NCBI GenBank assembly: GCA_963921795.1
Contig: OY997652.1
Location: forward strand, 58,454,919 to 58,518,918
Length of the DNA: 64,000 nucleotides
Origin: Nannobrachium achirus
Lineage: Eukaryota > Chordata > Actinopteri > Myctophiformes > Myctophidae
Direction of reading: 5' to 3'
The translations under genes and the position numbers were made by a program. Shown here piece after piece: positions 24,264 to 35,683 of the stretch. Positions within the stretch are counted from its first letter, which is position 1, and each line of letters begins with the position of its first letter. The notes beneath the pieces are model-generated. The model was not told the DNA's origin and did no database searches. It saw only the letters and a list, made by a program, of their open reading frames with translations.

Positions 24264-25046
24264 ATGGGTCCTAAAAAGAACCCAGTCCTCCAGGAGGATG
24301 AGTTTGTGACTGTCACTGTGTTAAATGACATGCTAGAACAACAAAAGCAATTTTTCAAAGAACTGATGGATCTCCAAGAAAAGAACTTTAAAACTTTTCT
24401 AGGTCTCGTCATGGACTCTACCACCAAGAGAGTTGATGATTTGGTAAAAACAGTTTGTGAGCTTAAACATAGCCTGGAGTTCACCCAAGCAGAGACAGAA
24501 AGTGTCAAGGCCTCAAATGTCTCGAACCAAGCAGCAGCTCAGTCAAGCACTTTGCTACTTGACCAAGTACAGGCTGCCCTAGATAAGCTCTCCTCTAAAG
24601 GAGACTATCTAGAAAATCAATCCAGGAGAAACAACATCCTGATTGATGGTATTGAGGATTCTAAATCCGAATCTTGGCAAGAGACCGAGACTAAGCTAAA
24701 AAAGATGTTGAAAGACAAACTTAAATTGGATTCTAAACTGATTGAAGTGGAGAGGGCACACAGAATTGGCTCCTTTCTGCCTGATGGGAGACCCAGATCC
24801 ATAGTAGCCAAGATGCTCAGATTTAAGGATAAGGAGGAGATTTTGAAAAGGGCAAAAACCCTCAAAGGTTCCAAGATTTTCATAAATGAAGATTTTTCTG
24901 AAAAAGTCCGCCTGAAACGGAAAGAATTAGTTCCCCTTCTCCTGGAAGAACGCAAAAAAGGAAACATTGCATATCTCAAATATGATCAGCTGATTTCCCA
25001 CCCCCCTTCCGGCAAGCCAGTTGTAACCAAGGCTTCTGAGGTCTGA
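24264..25046 (+). CDS. LINE ORF1 protein, open frame
   Basis: A 260-codon frame from the ATG in ACTATGGGTCCT. The N-terminus MGPKKNPVLQEDEF is followed by a coiled coil with heptad-like MLEQQKQFFKELMDLQEKNF. The RRM-like core reads RRNNILIDGIEDSKSESW, with VERAHRIGS and RSIVAKMLRFKDKEEIL, as in L1/L2 ORF1 proteins that bind the element's RNA. No break is seen, in contrast to ORF2. Confidence 0.88.
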   Translation: MGPKKNPVLQEDEFVTVTVLNDMLEQQKQFFKELMDLQEKNFKTFLGLVMDSTTKRVDDLVKTVCELKHSLEFTQAETESVKASNVSNQAAAQSSTLLLDQVQAALDKLSSKGDYLENQSRRNNILIDGIEDSKSESWQETETKLKKMLKDKLKLDSKLIEVERAHRIGSFLPDGRPRSIVAKMLRFKDKEEILKRAKTLKGSKIFINEDFSEKVRLKRKELVPLLLEERKKGNIAYLKYDQLISHPPSGKPVVTKASEV

Positions 25047-25099
25047 GGCGACATCTGAGGCCGATTGAGTCAATGGCTTACGTTGAATATATTGTTTAA

Positions 25100-28000
25100 T
25101 TGTATTTATTGTTTCTTTTAACTGTTATGGTGAATTCACACTTGGGTAACAGTCCTCTTACTGTCCCATCTGGTCTAACCAACTTGGAAATGGAACTGTC
25201 ACAGTCTGCTGAATCTGTAGCTCTAACAAGTGAGAATGACAATGTAGATCCTCTCAATAGTTATTTTAATGACAAGATATTCAGTCTCATTGAAATTGAC
25301 GTTAATAATAAATATAACATCTGCATTGATCCTGACCTGAATTGTCTGAAATACGCAAACGAATCGATCACTAGTGAATATTTCAATGTTGAAACATTTA
25401 ACAGATTACAAGAAAGTATTAACTCCCACTCAAATATGTTTTCTACTTTTCACCTGAATGTTCAGCGCCTTACTAGCAGTAATAAGTATGACCGTCTTGT
25501 ACATTATCTATCTTCACTGAATCAGGAATTTTCTATCATTGCTCTCTCAGAAACATGGCTCTCAGAATCAACAAAAAACCTATATGACATGTCTTTATAT
25601 AATGCTATTCACTCCTGTAGATCAGAGAGAGAGGGAGGTGGTGTGTCAATTTATGTTCATAACAAGCTTCAATTTTATGTAAGGGATGATCTTGCTTTTG
25701 AGAGTCATGCAACTGATGTTGAGTCACTCTTTATTGAAATACCTTCATGTTCACTTTTGGATGGCAAGAATGTTATAGTGGGATGTATCTATCGTCCCCC
25801 TGATACAGATATAACAACTTTCAATGATAGTTTGTCACTGATATTAGATTTAATTAATAAAGAAAAACAAGTTATGTTTCCTGCTAGGAGACTATAACAT
25901 TGATTTATTTAAAAAAGAACATGCAGCAATTGCTGATTTCCTAAATTCCATGTACTCTAACTGTCTTTATCCTGTGATTTACAGGCCAACAAGAGTGACC
26001 AGTTCTTCTGCCACTCTTATTGATAACATCTTTACAAATTCTTTGAACGATGTAGCACAATCAGGTATTCTACTAACGGACATATCAGATCACTTTCCTG
26101 TATTCCATTTTTCCTTGCCAAATAAAAGTGGACATGTAGAAACAAATAATAGCTATAAATTTCAAATTTTTAACGCTAAAAACATGGAGCAGTTTGGAAG
26201 GTTGATTGACAACATTTCCTGGGATGATGTTTATGAACATTCTTCTGTACAGCATGCTTATCATTCATTCATTAATTATTTTAATTCTGTCTTTCATCGC
26301 TGCTTTCCTTTGGTTAAACCCAGGAAGAAAGCTGGTGAAGGTCTTTGGAAACCCTGGTTTACAACAGGTCTCAAAAAATCCTCCATTTTAAAAAACAAAT
26401 TGTATAAAAAATTCCTCACTAATCCGACTCCACTTAATTCTGCGATTTATAAAAAATATAAAAATAAATTCATTCATCTATTGAGGATGTCAAAGAAAAT
26501 GTACTTTTCTAATAAATTCAGAGAATCATCAGACATCAGATTCACTTGGAAGGTTGTCAATGAACTTCTTAACAAAAAAAAGTGTACTGCATCCCTCCCA
26601 TCTCAGTTTAAAGATGGTGAAAAGATATATAATGACCCTGTGGTTATAGCAAATGAATTTAACCATTTCTTTTGCAAATGTGGGATCATCTCTGTCAAAG
26701 GATATGGGAGTTCCCAATTGTAATCATTTAGATTACATTAAGGGTAACTTCCCTAGTATTTCGCAGTTTGAAGAAACTAATGAATCAGAGGTGTTGGAAT
26801 TAATTTCCAACTTGAAGATATCAGCAGCTGGTCACGACGATATTGGTGCTTCATTGGTCAAATCAGTATCTTCTTCAATCATTAAACCCCTTATTCACAT
26901 TTTCAACTTATCTCTGAAATCTGGGGAGGTTCCAAATGATTTAAAAATAGCCAAAGTTATTCCCTTGCATAAATCTGGTGATTCAAGAACTTTCAATAAT
27001 TATCGCCCAATATCAATTTTACCATGTTTCTCTAAAATATTGGAAAAACTGGTTTATAACAGAATTTTGAACCATTTAAATGAACATAATATCTTATATG
27101 AGCACCAGTATGGTTTCAGAAAAAATCACTCCACAGATATGGCCCTCTTACAGCTGATAGAAAAAATCTACTCATCCATTAATGACAAAGAAATTGCTCT
27201 TGGCATATTCTTAGATCTTTCTAAAGCATTCGACACTGTTGATTATACTATATTACTTGATAAATTATATAATTATGGTTTTCATGACGTAACATTGAAA
27301 TGGTTGTCTAGTTATGTTTATAACCGTGAACAGTTTGTCTATGCTAATGGTTGTTGTTCATCCAAAGTTAAGATGTCATTTTACACCCATTTTGTTTGCT
27401 GATGATACCAATTTGATTCTTACCCACAAAGATTTTGATTCGCTCATTAAGGAAGCTAATTCTGGCATAGCTATGCTTTCAGAATGGTTTCTTGCAAATA
27501 AATTATCTCTAAATATAAAGAAATCCAATTTTATTGTATTTGCAAGTAAAAACAAAAAATACTGTCATGATAGAGCTAAGATTTCTATTGGTGGGATCGA
27601 AATTAATCAAGTTTCATCCACCAAATTTCTAGGTGTCCTAGTCGACGAAAAATTGTCTTGGAAAGAACACATTCATACGGTAACCAACAAAATTTCAAGA
27701 TCTCTTGGTATCATCAGAAGAATCAGGGGTTTGGTTAATCAGGCTTGCCTCTTAACACTTTATTACAGTTTAATTTATCCATATCTCATTTACTGCAATA
27801 TTGTTTGGGCAAGTACATATCCATCAAATTTACACAAATTACTCATTGCCCAAAAGAAATTTGTAAGAATAGCTACTTCTTCTTCCTATTTGGCCCCATC
27901 TGCCCCTCTGTTTAGAAAATTAAATGTATTATCTATCTATGACATTAACATAGTCCAATCCTGTTCTTTCATTTATAAATGTACATACCTTTCAAATATG

Positions 28001-28252
28001 CTTCCTAGACCTTTCAAAGAATATTTTAAGACCAATTCACAATTTCATGATTATAATACTAGACAATCGGACAATCTTCATCCTCCCTTTAGTCGCATCA
28101 CACATAGCCAGTTCTCCATTAAAGACAGAGGTTCTTCATTCTGGAATACACACATACTTATTGCCAAATCCTCATCTTCAATTAGTAATTTTAAACATAG
28201 ATTGAAGGCCAGCCTGATAAATCAAGCCTCTACATTTAATTCTACCACTTAA
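25100..28252 (+). pseudogene. LINE ORF2 (endonuclease-RT), frameshifted and internally deleted
   Basis: The endonuclease reads STFHLNVQRLTSSNKYD, IIALSETWLSES and GCIYRPPDTD. A frameshift near 25890 falls within the GDYNIDL motif. A second near 26680 falls in HFFANVGSSLS. RT blocks follow: FNNYRPISILPCFSKILEKL, YGFRKNHSTDMALL and GIFLDLSKAFDTVDY. Near 27377 a deletion removes the CGVPQGS to INDI block, and the frame resumes with LFADDTNLIL. The rest is intact up to SLINQASTFNSTT. Confidence 0.92.
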
Positions 28253-28554
28253 AGTGGCCATGCTTCTGCATACGCGCAAGCACGCACACACGAGCGCGCG
28301 CGCACACGCACGCGCATACGCGCAGACACACACTTTCGAGGGAAAATTGTTTTTTAGTTTTCTAGTTTGAATATTGTGTTTCAACTTCACTTGTTTATTA
28401 CTTAAGGTGAGATTTAAGAACCTTGTATAAGCCCTTTATGGGCTTCCTTTCTCGCCTGCACATATTTTCATGCTTTTTTTTTTAATAATGTTAACATGTA
28501 TTGTTTGTTTTCTTATTGTGCAAATAAATAAATCAAATCAAATCAAATCAAATC

Positions 28555-28662
28555 AATAATATCTCAAATGTATATAGCGCTTTTCTGAGTACCCAAAGAC
28601 GCTTTACATGGGGCAAAAGTAACAAAATAAACAACAACTGTTTGTTGTTGTTGTTGTTGTTG
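28555..28662. repeat. SINE-tail-like fragment and (GTT)n tract
   Basis: TATATAGCGCTTTTCTGAGT and AGACGCTTTACA resemble the end of the SINE at 7620. A GTT repeat of about 25 bp follows at 28638. The cluster ends about 57 bp from exon 10. Confidence 0.65.
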
Positions 28663-28718
28663 TTTTCTGACCTTGCTTGAAGCACTATAGTACCTAATAA
28701 TGAATAATTTGTACCAAC

Positions 28719-28834
28719 CTGCTGATGAGACCAAGAATGAACAGAAGGATGGCAGCGAGGTCATAATAGTTCCAGACATCCTTCATGTACAGCTTCATCC
28801 TCTGGCTTAAAGTCATGTCACCCATGAAGAACAC
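28719..28834 (-). CDS. trpm4-like: TRPM4/5-like channel, exon 10 (S3)
   Basis: The acceptor is GAACTTTCAG and the donor AGCAG/GTTGGT. It encodes VFFMGDMTLSQRMKLYMKD, then VWNYYDLAAILLFILGLISR. The S3 residues Asn and Asp in WN..D match the Ca2+-coordinating pair of TRPM4/5. A Helitron-like element end begins about 20 bases upstream of the acceptor, and the tail of a LINE/SINE cluster sits about 60-80 bases past the donor, so the exon is closely boxed in by repeats. Confidence 0.93.
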
Positions 28835-28855
28835 CTGAAAGTTCATAAACACATC

Positions 28856-28906
28856 AACCAGTAAGACTCCCTGATCGGGAGATAAGCGACCGTCAGGTCG
28901 CAGCGT
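28856..28906 (-). mobile_element. 3' end of a Helitron-like element
   Basis: AACCAGTAAGACTCCC followed by GGGAGATAAGCGACCGTC is the reverse of the 3' terminus of the element at 59964-60695. A hairpin GCGACC-GTCA-GGTCGC lies at 28886-28901. It abuts the exon 10 acceptor region. The other end was not located. Confidence 0.65.
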
Positions 28907-29874
28907 GATTTTTGGGCAAAATGAGTAGGACAGTGTCCAAAAATTTGTTTGAAAATAATCGGCCAGATGGTGGTGCTATATGGGACAGATCCTTGTTGAT
29001 GACATGAGTGTGGCTTTTTTAGAGCGGGGTCTAATGAATTTTGGCAAAAAACAATAATGAATAATACTAATATGACAAACACGATTCTCTCGCTTATAGG
29101 GTATTGATAACTGAACAGACCAGATCATTGGAAGATGCCAGCTCCAAATCTGTGGACTGTAGGTGATGGGAGAGGGTTTTTATGAGGCTTAAGATGCTTT
29201 CCAGCATAGTGACATGCAGAATTAACTGTCCATAGAGTATGGTTACATAGAAGTCAGTCAGTTGTCTTTCACATATTTAATTTATTTAATCCATAAATAT
29301 TGTTCATCACAATTGGTGATGGTGGTTTGTGAGGGGGGGGGGGGGGAATAGGGGGGTGACTATTTTCATGGCAGACCCCTGAACAGTGTTTGTGCCCAGT
29401 TTGGATGTTGCAGGTCCGATGTTGCGTCCACCCACCCTCAAGGCAAATATATTATAGGTGTCACATGTCACCACATGTAGGCTGCCTTACATTACAGCTG
29501 TGGCAATGTTGCAGGCAGTGAAATTATTAAACTTACATCCTCCTATACGGTGTGGACAAAAATAAAACAAATACATCTAAATATTCATAAAAGGCTGACT
29601 AGCTAAAACCTGTTTTTGGTTGGAACTTAGAAGCGCTCAAAAGACAACACATGCCTACCAAAATAAAATGAAAACACAGAAATACAGCAATTAGATGTAT
29701 AAAAAAATAAAAACTTTTTGTTATGTTTCGATGTGTAAACATAGGGCAAATTACATGACACGATTCAAACCTCATTCCACTGTACTTTATGTACTGTAGT
29801 TACTGTAGTTGGATGAGTGGGAGTGTGTATTAACACAGGATGCAATAAGAGAGAGAGAATCTCATTCCACTCAC
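28907..29874 (-). other. TRPM intron 9
   Basis: Poly-G at 29333-29346. Nothing coding recognised. Confidence 0.5.
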
Positions 29875-30103
29875 CTCGTAGATCTCCTCACATAAGAAGG
29901 TGAACACCCAGAAGTACAGCACATATTCACTGATGGACGGCCCACTAGGGGGCGGTGGCTTAAAGTCCACCAGCAGCACGTAGGCAAACAGGAAGAGGAA
30001 GAGGATGTACATCACTGCATTTCCCACAAAGGAGGTGACGGGAGCTCTCCAGAACATACGCCATCTTCCTTTGAACGGCTTTGACTTCTCCTTTTCATCT
30101 TCC
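29875..30103 (-). CDS. trpm4-like: TRPM4/5-like channel, exon 9 (S1 and S2)
   Basis: The acceptor CACCTTGCAG opens a 229-bp exon ending at GAG/GTGAGT. A short charged linker ([14 protein letters not shown]) leads into S1, [19 protein letters not shown] through YVLLVDF. A proline-rich loop PPPPSGPS follows, and then S2, [18 protein letters not shown]. In TRPM4/5 the S2 end reads CEELRQ or EEIRQ, where the Glu and Gln bind the activating cytosolic Ca2+. Here the Glu is kept and the Gln position is Glu. The linker is far shorter than the roughly 70 residues of human TRPM4. Confidence 0.95.
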
Positions 30104-30255
30104 CTGCAAGGTGGAGCATCATCATAAACCCACTCAACTTAGTCTTAAAGTAAATTAATAATTAGTTTTAGTAACAAGTATAATATGCATATGGAAGTGT
30201 GTGGAATACCTTGGAAGTGTATTATTGTGTTAGACATGTAAGGCTGGGTTCTAAC

Positions 30256-30353
30256 CTGTAGGAGATGAAGTTGGTGAAGCAGAGTGGGAAGCAGAAAAGG
30301 CCAAGAAGGACTTTCCACACTGATGTGTCCTTCTTCATGTCACCCCACCAAGC
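30256..30353 (-). CDS. trpm4-like: TRPM4/5-like channel, exon 8 (WWGDM and pre-S1)
   Basis: The acceptor is TCTGTCTCAG and the donor TACAG/GTTAGA. The exon encodes AWWGDMKKDTSVWKVLLGLF and CFPLCFTNFISYR. WWGDM and the following hydrophobic stretch are characteristic of TRPM4/5 just ahead of S1 (human TRPM4 KWWGDM, then an apolar helix). The exon ends two bases into an Arg codon that exon 9 completes. Confidence 0.92.
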
Positions 30354-31272
30354 CTGAGACAGAGTGGACTGAGAAGCAGAAACTGTCTGTTTTAGCTGGC
30401 AGTAGGGTCATGAGTTCATGAGTTAATAACATATACTAGAAAAAAGCCCCCTGCGGGGGCCTGGCCCCTTATGTAAAAGTCCCCTGTACTCAAGAGATGG
30501 ATACAGTCCAGAGGGCAGCTAAGCAATACAAATGTAGGATAGCTCAACATTAAATATGCAGTTTGTTCCAAAATGCAAAATGGTGTAAAATGTTGAGTCT
30601 GTAAGATATAATAGTTTCAGAAATACAAACCCCTCAGGTACAGGGTGGCCTGCTCTGTTTTGGCTGGGTGGGTTATAATAAGATAGAAAAAAAGCACCCC
30701 TGGGGCGTTTGTTTAGGTGGCATGGGATGTGTAGTGTAGTAGGAAAGGCAAAGTTAAATATTATGTTGAAATAAAGTGTACAATGGTAGGCCTACTGTTG
30801 AATAGTTTTTTTTTTTAATTATGAAGTTGTTGTAGAACATGGAATGATTTTGGCATTGGTAGCCTAATACTTTTGTGCTTTTACTCAAGTAACGCATTCG
30901 AACACACACATGTTACTTGTAACAGAGTACTTTTACCTAAGTAGAAACATTTCAGTACTTTTCCACTCGCAGCGTCGACGGACATTGCCGTTGGTGTTAT
31001 ACACCAAATCGTGACCTATAGAAAACGGTGCCTGCGATGTTTTGATGTTTTAAATAATGTTTATGTCATTTCTACACAGATGTAGTTTGTTTTAGGTAAT
31101 TTCTACACACGTTGTTGTTCATAGCTTAAGAGGATAGGATCGAGTAGGGCATGGGAGGGAGAGTACTTTTACCTAAGTAAAAACATTTGAGTAGTTTTGC
31201 AACTCAGCATCCACGGATGTTGCTGTTATACTCCGAATCAGCCGCCCCTCTCCCTCTCAAAGCCGTTCTGAG
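30354..31272 (-). other. Start of TRPM intron 7
   Basis: It contains GCCCCCTGCGGGGGC, a GC hairpin, at 30447-30461, and ACTTTTACTC-type fragments of the 19177 hAT family from about 30830 to 31200. Nothing coding. Confidence 0.5.
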
Positions 31273-32278
31273 TAGAGGTCTTCACGGGTCCAAAAAAGCG
31301 AACCGAAATCGAAAAGTACCGTCAAATGTCGTCCGATTCCGACCCGTTCCGAAATAATAATCACATTACAAAACCAAACCCGAGTGGCCCCGTAACGTCT
31401 CGTCCGATTCCGTCCCGTTCCGACTTTCTTTCTTTTTTTACAGACTGAAACCCGTGACATGTTGTCCCGAAATCCTTTTATTTCCGAGGTTCCGAGAGAC
31501 CCGACCATTAAATCATTATTAAAATCCCCTGTCATGTACCGATAATTCCTCACTCACGGCAGCTGTGCGGCGTGCGCTTAACTGATTGACAGGCAGAAGA
31601 AGTCTGCCAAGGAATCTAATATTAACATCGAAACAAATGCAAGGGATAAAGGAATACGTTTAGGCTATTTTCAATCAACAGAGGTAAGTCATTTTCGGGT
31701 TGTTTGTCATGGTTTAACTTGTAGGCGAGCACTTTCTTATCAGCCTGACGGGCGACAGCAGAAGCTGCTACGCATCACGCACACGCATGCATTACGCACG
31801 CACCAAGCTCTTTTTTCCCCGCTGTAAATCTGATCTTAGACCAGCATTATCATCTCACAGTTACAGCCATTCTTCATGTCGCTGCCTCGCGGCTAATAGT
31901 AATAACGGACCTGAATCTGATCCCAGGTCAGCCTAAACACAGCACAGCACACACGTTAAACACAACTCCACTTCGTTCCGTATCCTGATCATAGTGCAGC
32001 GGCGCACGCCAGCGCACACACACACATTGATTGATTGCTTGCTTGCTTTATAGTTTGCATAAAAAGCAGAAAGTACACACACGTCACACACACAGTACGG
32101 GTCCTAACAGGTCCTCTTGGGTTATACACATGATGATTACAGTCCCGTGTTCCGAAGTGTTCCGAGGGAAATGCGACCGTTTCCAACCCGGCTCCGAGTG
32201 ATTATGATAAAACACTGACCGAACCCGGTACGGGTCTCTCGGGTAATTTCGGGGTCGGGGCCCCCGTGAAGACCTCTA
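31273..32278. mobile_element. hAT element with TAGAGGTCTTCACGGG termini
   Basis: Left TAGAGGTCTTCACGGG and right CCCGTGAAGACCTCTA are perfect 16-bp inverted repeats. The 8-bp duplication GTTCTGAG is exact at 31265-31272 and 32279-32286. Subterminal CCGATTCCG motifs repeat. No transposase frame. Confidence 0.93.
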
Positions 32279-32286
32279 GTTCTGAG

Positions 32287-33503
32287 TCCTCTCCCCCTCC
32301 CCTCCCCTCCCCTCCCCTCCCCTCCCTCTCCCTCTCCCTGCACAGAAAGACAGAGTGGAACAGTTATTGTGGGATTAATTATGACACATGTGGGCACATG
32401 ACAAAATTAGATAGGTCCTTTGTTGCTAGCTGCATTAAGATTGTCATTGCAGGAAAGTCAGAAAGGATAAAGTAGAAGGTTTAAAGCACGCTATTCCTAT
32501 CATATGTTATACTGTGCCGTTGCTCTCTCTCAACTGTATATGTTTTTTGCAAGTAAAATTAAATTGTCTTGTTGTCAACATAATCAGCTGTTGTGTCAAA
32601 GCAAATTGATTCAGGGAGAACATTTTAACTTTCCAACGAAAATTCGGTGGTCAGAGACAGTATGTTGAGCCCTTTAACTGTGTCAACAGCACACATCACA
32701 ACACAAGTAAGGAATATTCCTCTAGCCACCGTTTGTTATGCAGTTACTGTATATCCTCACAGCAGAAAATTAGTTGTTGGCTTGCCGTGGTTACATGTTT
32801 TATTTCCTTCAGCAGCCTTTGGTATAGATTTCGGCTCTTTTCTGCCGATAGTTCTGTCTTCTTTCACTTTCACTTTCTCCCCACCTTCTCCCCACCGTTT
32901 GGTCCCCCCCCCCTGGTCCCCCCCCCCCCCCCCCAGCATGATGCCCTGTGCTTAGCACGTAAAGCATGTGCATTAATCCATGAGAGAACGTGAGAGAACC
33001 TATAGCCTAGAGTGCTTCCTTCCACTCCATTCTAGCTGTGCACTGAGCCGAGCATGGTTCTGAGCTCGGCCCGGCCCTAGGCCCACTGGTGAGATACAGA
33101 AACGGGCCGAGCCTGGCCCGTTTTGGCGTGCCGGGTCAGGTTTGCAGGATTCTTACACAAATGGCAAGGGGCCAGTTGATGCCTGAAGAAGGTCTATGAC
33201 CGAAAGCTTGCACACCTAAACTGAAAATAAAAACTTGATTTTGCACAGTTTTGATTGTGCGGAGACTCCCTTTACAGTCATTTTGTATTTTGCTCCTTTT
33301 TGGCTCCAGCACCTCACCTGAATCTACTGGCAGATGAGCAGTGTTTTGTTTGTTTTTTTCACTAAGGGGCCAGTTGATAAAATGACAACATTTATGATAT
33401 TTGATAACTTCTGTCTTTCATTGGAGCCTTATGTTGTCCATCTTAACAACTGACACTGTAAGGGCTTCCGACATAAACAAGACTGTAAAAAGACTTATTT
33501 GGG
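32287..33503 (-). other. Intron 7, repeat fragments
   Basis: Repeated CCCCT at 32289-32335, poly-C at 32906-32936, and an inverted fragment (33030-33085) matching the interior of the hAT at 19370-19455. Nothing coding. Confidence 0.5.
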
Positions 33504-34110
33504 ATGCTCCTCATCCAGACATCTGTCATATCAAAACTTGACTATTTTAACTCTCTCCTCACTGGTCTCCCGGCATGTGCACTTAAACCTCTCCAACTGA
33601 TCCAAAATGCTGCAGCACGACTGGTCTTCAACCAGCCTAAGGTCTCTCCCCTTCTCCACTCCCTCCACTGGCTCCCGGTTGCGGCCCGCACTGAATACAA
33701 AACACTGATGCTGGCCTTCAAAGCAGCTAAAGGTATGGCTCCTCCATACCTCCAAAACCTGATCAACCCCTACAACCCCACCCGTTCACTTTGATCAGCC
33801 AACACAGGGATACTGACAGAACCCTCGCTAAAAACCCCAGGACAAAAATCCACTCGTCCACTCATCCAACCCTAACCCTAACCCTCGTCCCTCAATGACC
33901 ATACATGAAGCTAGATAGCATTTTTTAGTTTTCAGAAGTGTTTTTTAACTGATTAGGTGCGTGACCTATGTTATTGTTTTTTTAGATTGATATTCCTATG
34001 CATTTGTACTGACATATTATCTCGCTTATTATAGTGATGTGGATTACCTGCTTATTGTAAATCACTTTGGATTAAAAGTGTCTGCTAAATGCCTAAACTG
34101 TAAACTGTAA
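33504..34110 (+). pseudogene. LINE ORF2 C-terminus and 3' tail (first copy)
   Basis: It reads LLIQTSVISKLDYFNSLLTG, LIQNAAARLVFNQPKVSPL and LHWLPVAARTEYKTLMLAF, a frequent fish LINE sequence. The frame breaks after NPTRSL. The 3' region ends AAGTGTCTGCTAAATGCC with TAAACTG repeats, shared with the copy at 37960/49815. Confidence 0.85.
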
Positions 34111-34474
34111 CTCCTTTTAGGCAGGGTGTTTAACTGTACTTGTACTGTACTACATTTCTATTGTATTTACTATAGTACTGTTCTCCATTGTTGTCTAATA
34201 AAATATTCATTCAATCAATCAATCAATCAATTCTGGCAAATTAAACAGTATTGAATTTGCATGAGATGGTAAAATGAATGACAAAGCATCCGTCTATTTT
34301 GGGTTACAGTTCCGGTTCTTGGCATCAATCTTTCTGCAACTTGAGTGCTTGCAGTTTTCCCTTCCTGGATGATTATTCATTTAACAGTAATTTCATTAGG
34401 CTAAAGATAAGATAATACTGTAACTTCTTCTTTGTTCTGTCTTTAAAACATACTTTTTAAATGTTATCTTTATT

Positions 34475-34951
34475 TATTGCGACCGTAAGGTCGCAGTTTA
34501 GTATCAAAACCTCCACCGGCCGTCCGTCACGTCACACGTCACACCTTTGCCCTGCTCATATCTCCGCATCAGTATGACATCACACTGCTGACATCAGTAT
34601 GAACCTTTGTGTACGTTGCTGTGGCAACAGTCTGTTGTTGCTGGTCTGTTAGTGTACGTTAGCAACCACCTTAGCAACCATGGTTTTACCCTAGCAACCA
34701 ACTGTTTACCCTAGCAACCAACTGTTTACCATAGCAACCATGTTTTTTTACCCTAGCAACCAACTGTTTACCACAGCAACCATTTTTTTTTACCCTAGCA
34801 ACCAACTGTTTACCATAGCAACCATGTATTTTTTTTACCTTAGCAACCAACTGTTTACCATAGCAACCATGTTTTTTACCCTAGCAACCAACTCTTATAT
34901 TGGTAAAACAAACTGTTGGCCTATTTGTGCCGATTAGGGAGTCTTACTGGT
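34475..34951 (+). mobile_element. Helitron-like element carrying a TAGCAACC minisatellite
   Basis: It starts TATTGCGACCGTAAGGTCGC (a hairpin GCGACC-GTAA-GGTCGC), continues with ACCTCCACCGGCCGTCCGTC as in the 59964 element, and ends CGATTAGGGAGTCTTACTGG. The middle (34672-34890) is a tandem array of CCTAGCAACCAACTGTTTAC and ATAGCAACCATG units. The 3' stem-loop of the related copy is missing. Confidence 0.7.
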
Positions 34952-35196
34952 TAATTGATTGATTGGTGGGCCAGTAAAAATTGTGCCAGGGGCCGGAGCC
35001 CGCAGGCCTGAGTTTGAGTATCACTGCTCTACAATGTTAGCTGAACTGTCGCACCGCAGTGCATCTACGTAGTTGGCGTGCTTCTCGCTTCTTTCATTTT
35101 ATACAGTAATTGAAGTTAAAGTCATTAAAATGGCTGAAATCTTGACCAAGATAGTTGAGGATACCATCTGAACCAGCCAGTCAGAGATGAACCAAC

Positions 35197-35339
35197 CTCT
35201 AATCCTTCATGTTTGAAGAAGCTGTGTGATTCAACAGCTATGCCCATTTGGAAGCAGTTCATGTCCCAGACTGGAGACTTTCTGTTGAGCAGCTTGAAGG
35301 AGTCACTCTCATCAGTCTGGTAACACGTGTCCAATATAC
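35197..35339 (-). CDS. trpm4-like: TRPM4/5-like channel, exon 7
   Basis: The acceptor CTAAACTCAG is followed by GT, which completes a Gly codon. The exon encodes ILDTCYQTDESDSFKLLNRK, SPVWDMNCFQMGIAVESHSF and FKHEGLE. It aligns with the TRPM4 segment [22 protein letters not shown] through ARAFFAQDG. The proposed donor GAG/GTTGGT is weak but keeps phase 0 with exon 8. Joining the two leaves about five residues fewer than TRPM4 before the WWGDM motif, so the true 3' end of this exon is less certain than its start. Confidence 0.82.
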
Positions 35340-35547
35340 CTGAGTTTAGGAAGAAAGCACACAGGAAATCATTATAAAGAAAAATATGTATTTATTGGAA
35401 GAAAAAAATAGAATATATTAATTTTTATAAATGTAACATATATTTCCATGAAGTTGAATAGAATGTTTCCAAAGTTGACATATAGTCTCCATAGGAGCCA
35501 TAACGTCTAAAAGCCAACACAGTTTGATGATTTATTCAAGGTCTCAC

Positions 35548-35683
35548 CATGTGCCCTGTCCTCAAACTTCTGTGTCAGCTTTTCCATGGAAAGTTTGGTG
35601 TCTGTCCGAATTTCCAACTTTGACTTTGACATCTCTTTAATCATCTTACAGGCACCCAGTGCATTCAGCACTGGCTCCTCTGC
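35548..35683 (-). CDS. trpm4-like: TRPM4/5-like channel, exon 6 (ALGAC motif)
   Basis: The phase-consistent acceptor is CTCTCCCAG, and the exon begins GCA GAG GAG. It encodes AEEPVLNALGACKMIKEMSK and then SKLEIRTDTKLSMEKLTQKF with EDRAHG. The ALGACLLLRVMA segment of TRPM4 is clearly recognisable. The donor is CATG/GTGAGA, phase 1, which fits exon 7. Confidence 0.9.

Larger units (their letters stand above)
24110..28556 (+). mobile_element. Nearly full-length L2-like LINE
   Basis: It contains an open ORF1, endonuclease, reverse transcriptase and an ORF2 C-terminus. It ends in a tail of repeated TCAAA units, typical of L2/CR1-clade LINEs. The 5' limit is approximate. It lies in TRPM intron 10, in the orientation opposite to the gene. 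Confidence 0.88.

Noticed and set aside
24110-28556. L2-like LINE as an active element
   Set aside because: ORF1 is open, but ORF2 has two frameshifts and lacks the block before the RT FADD motif.
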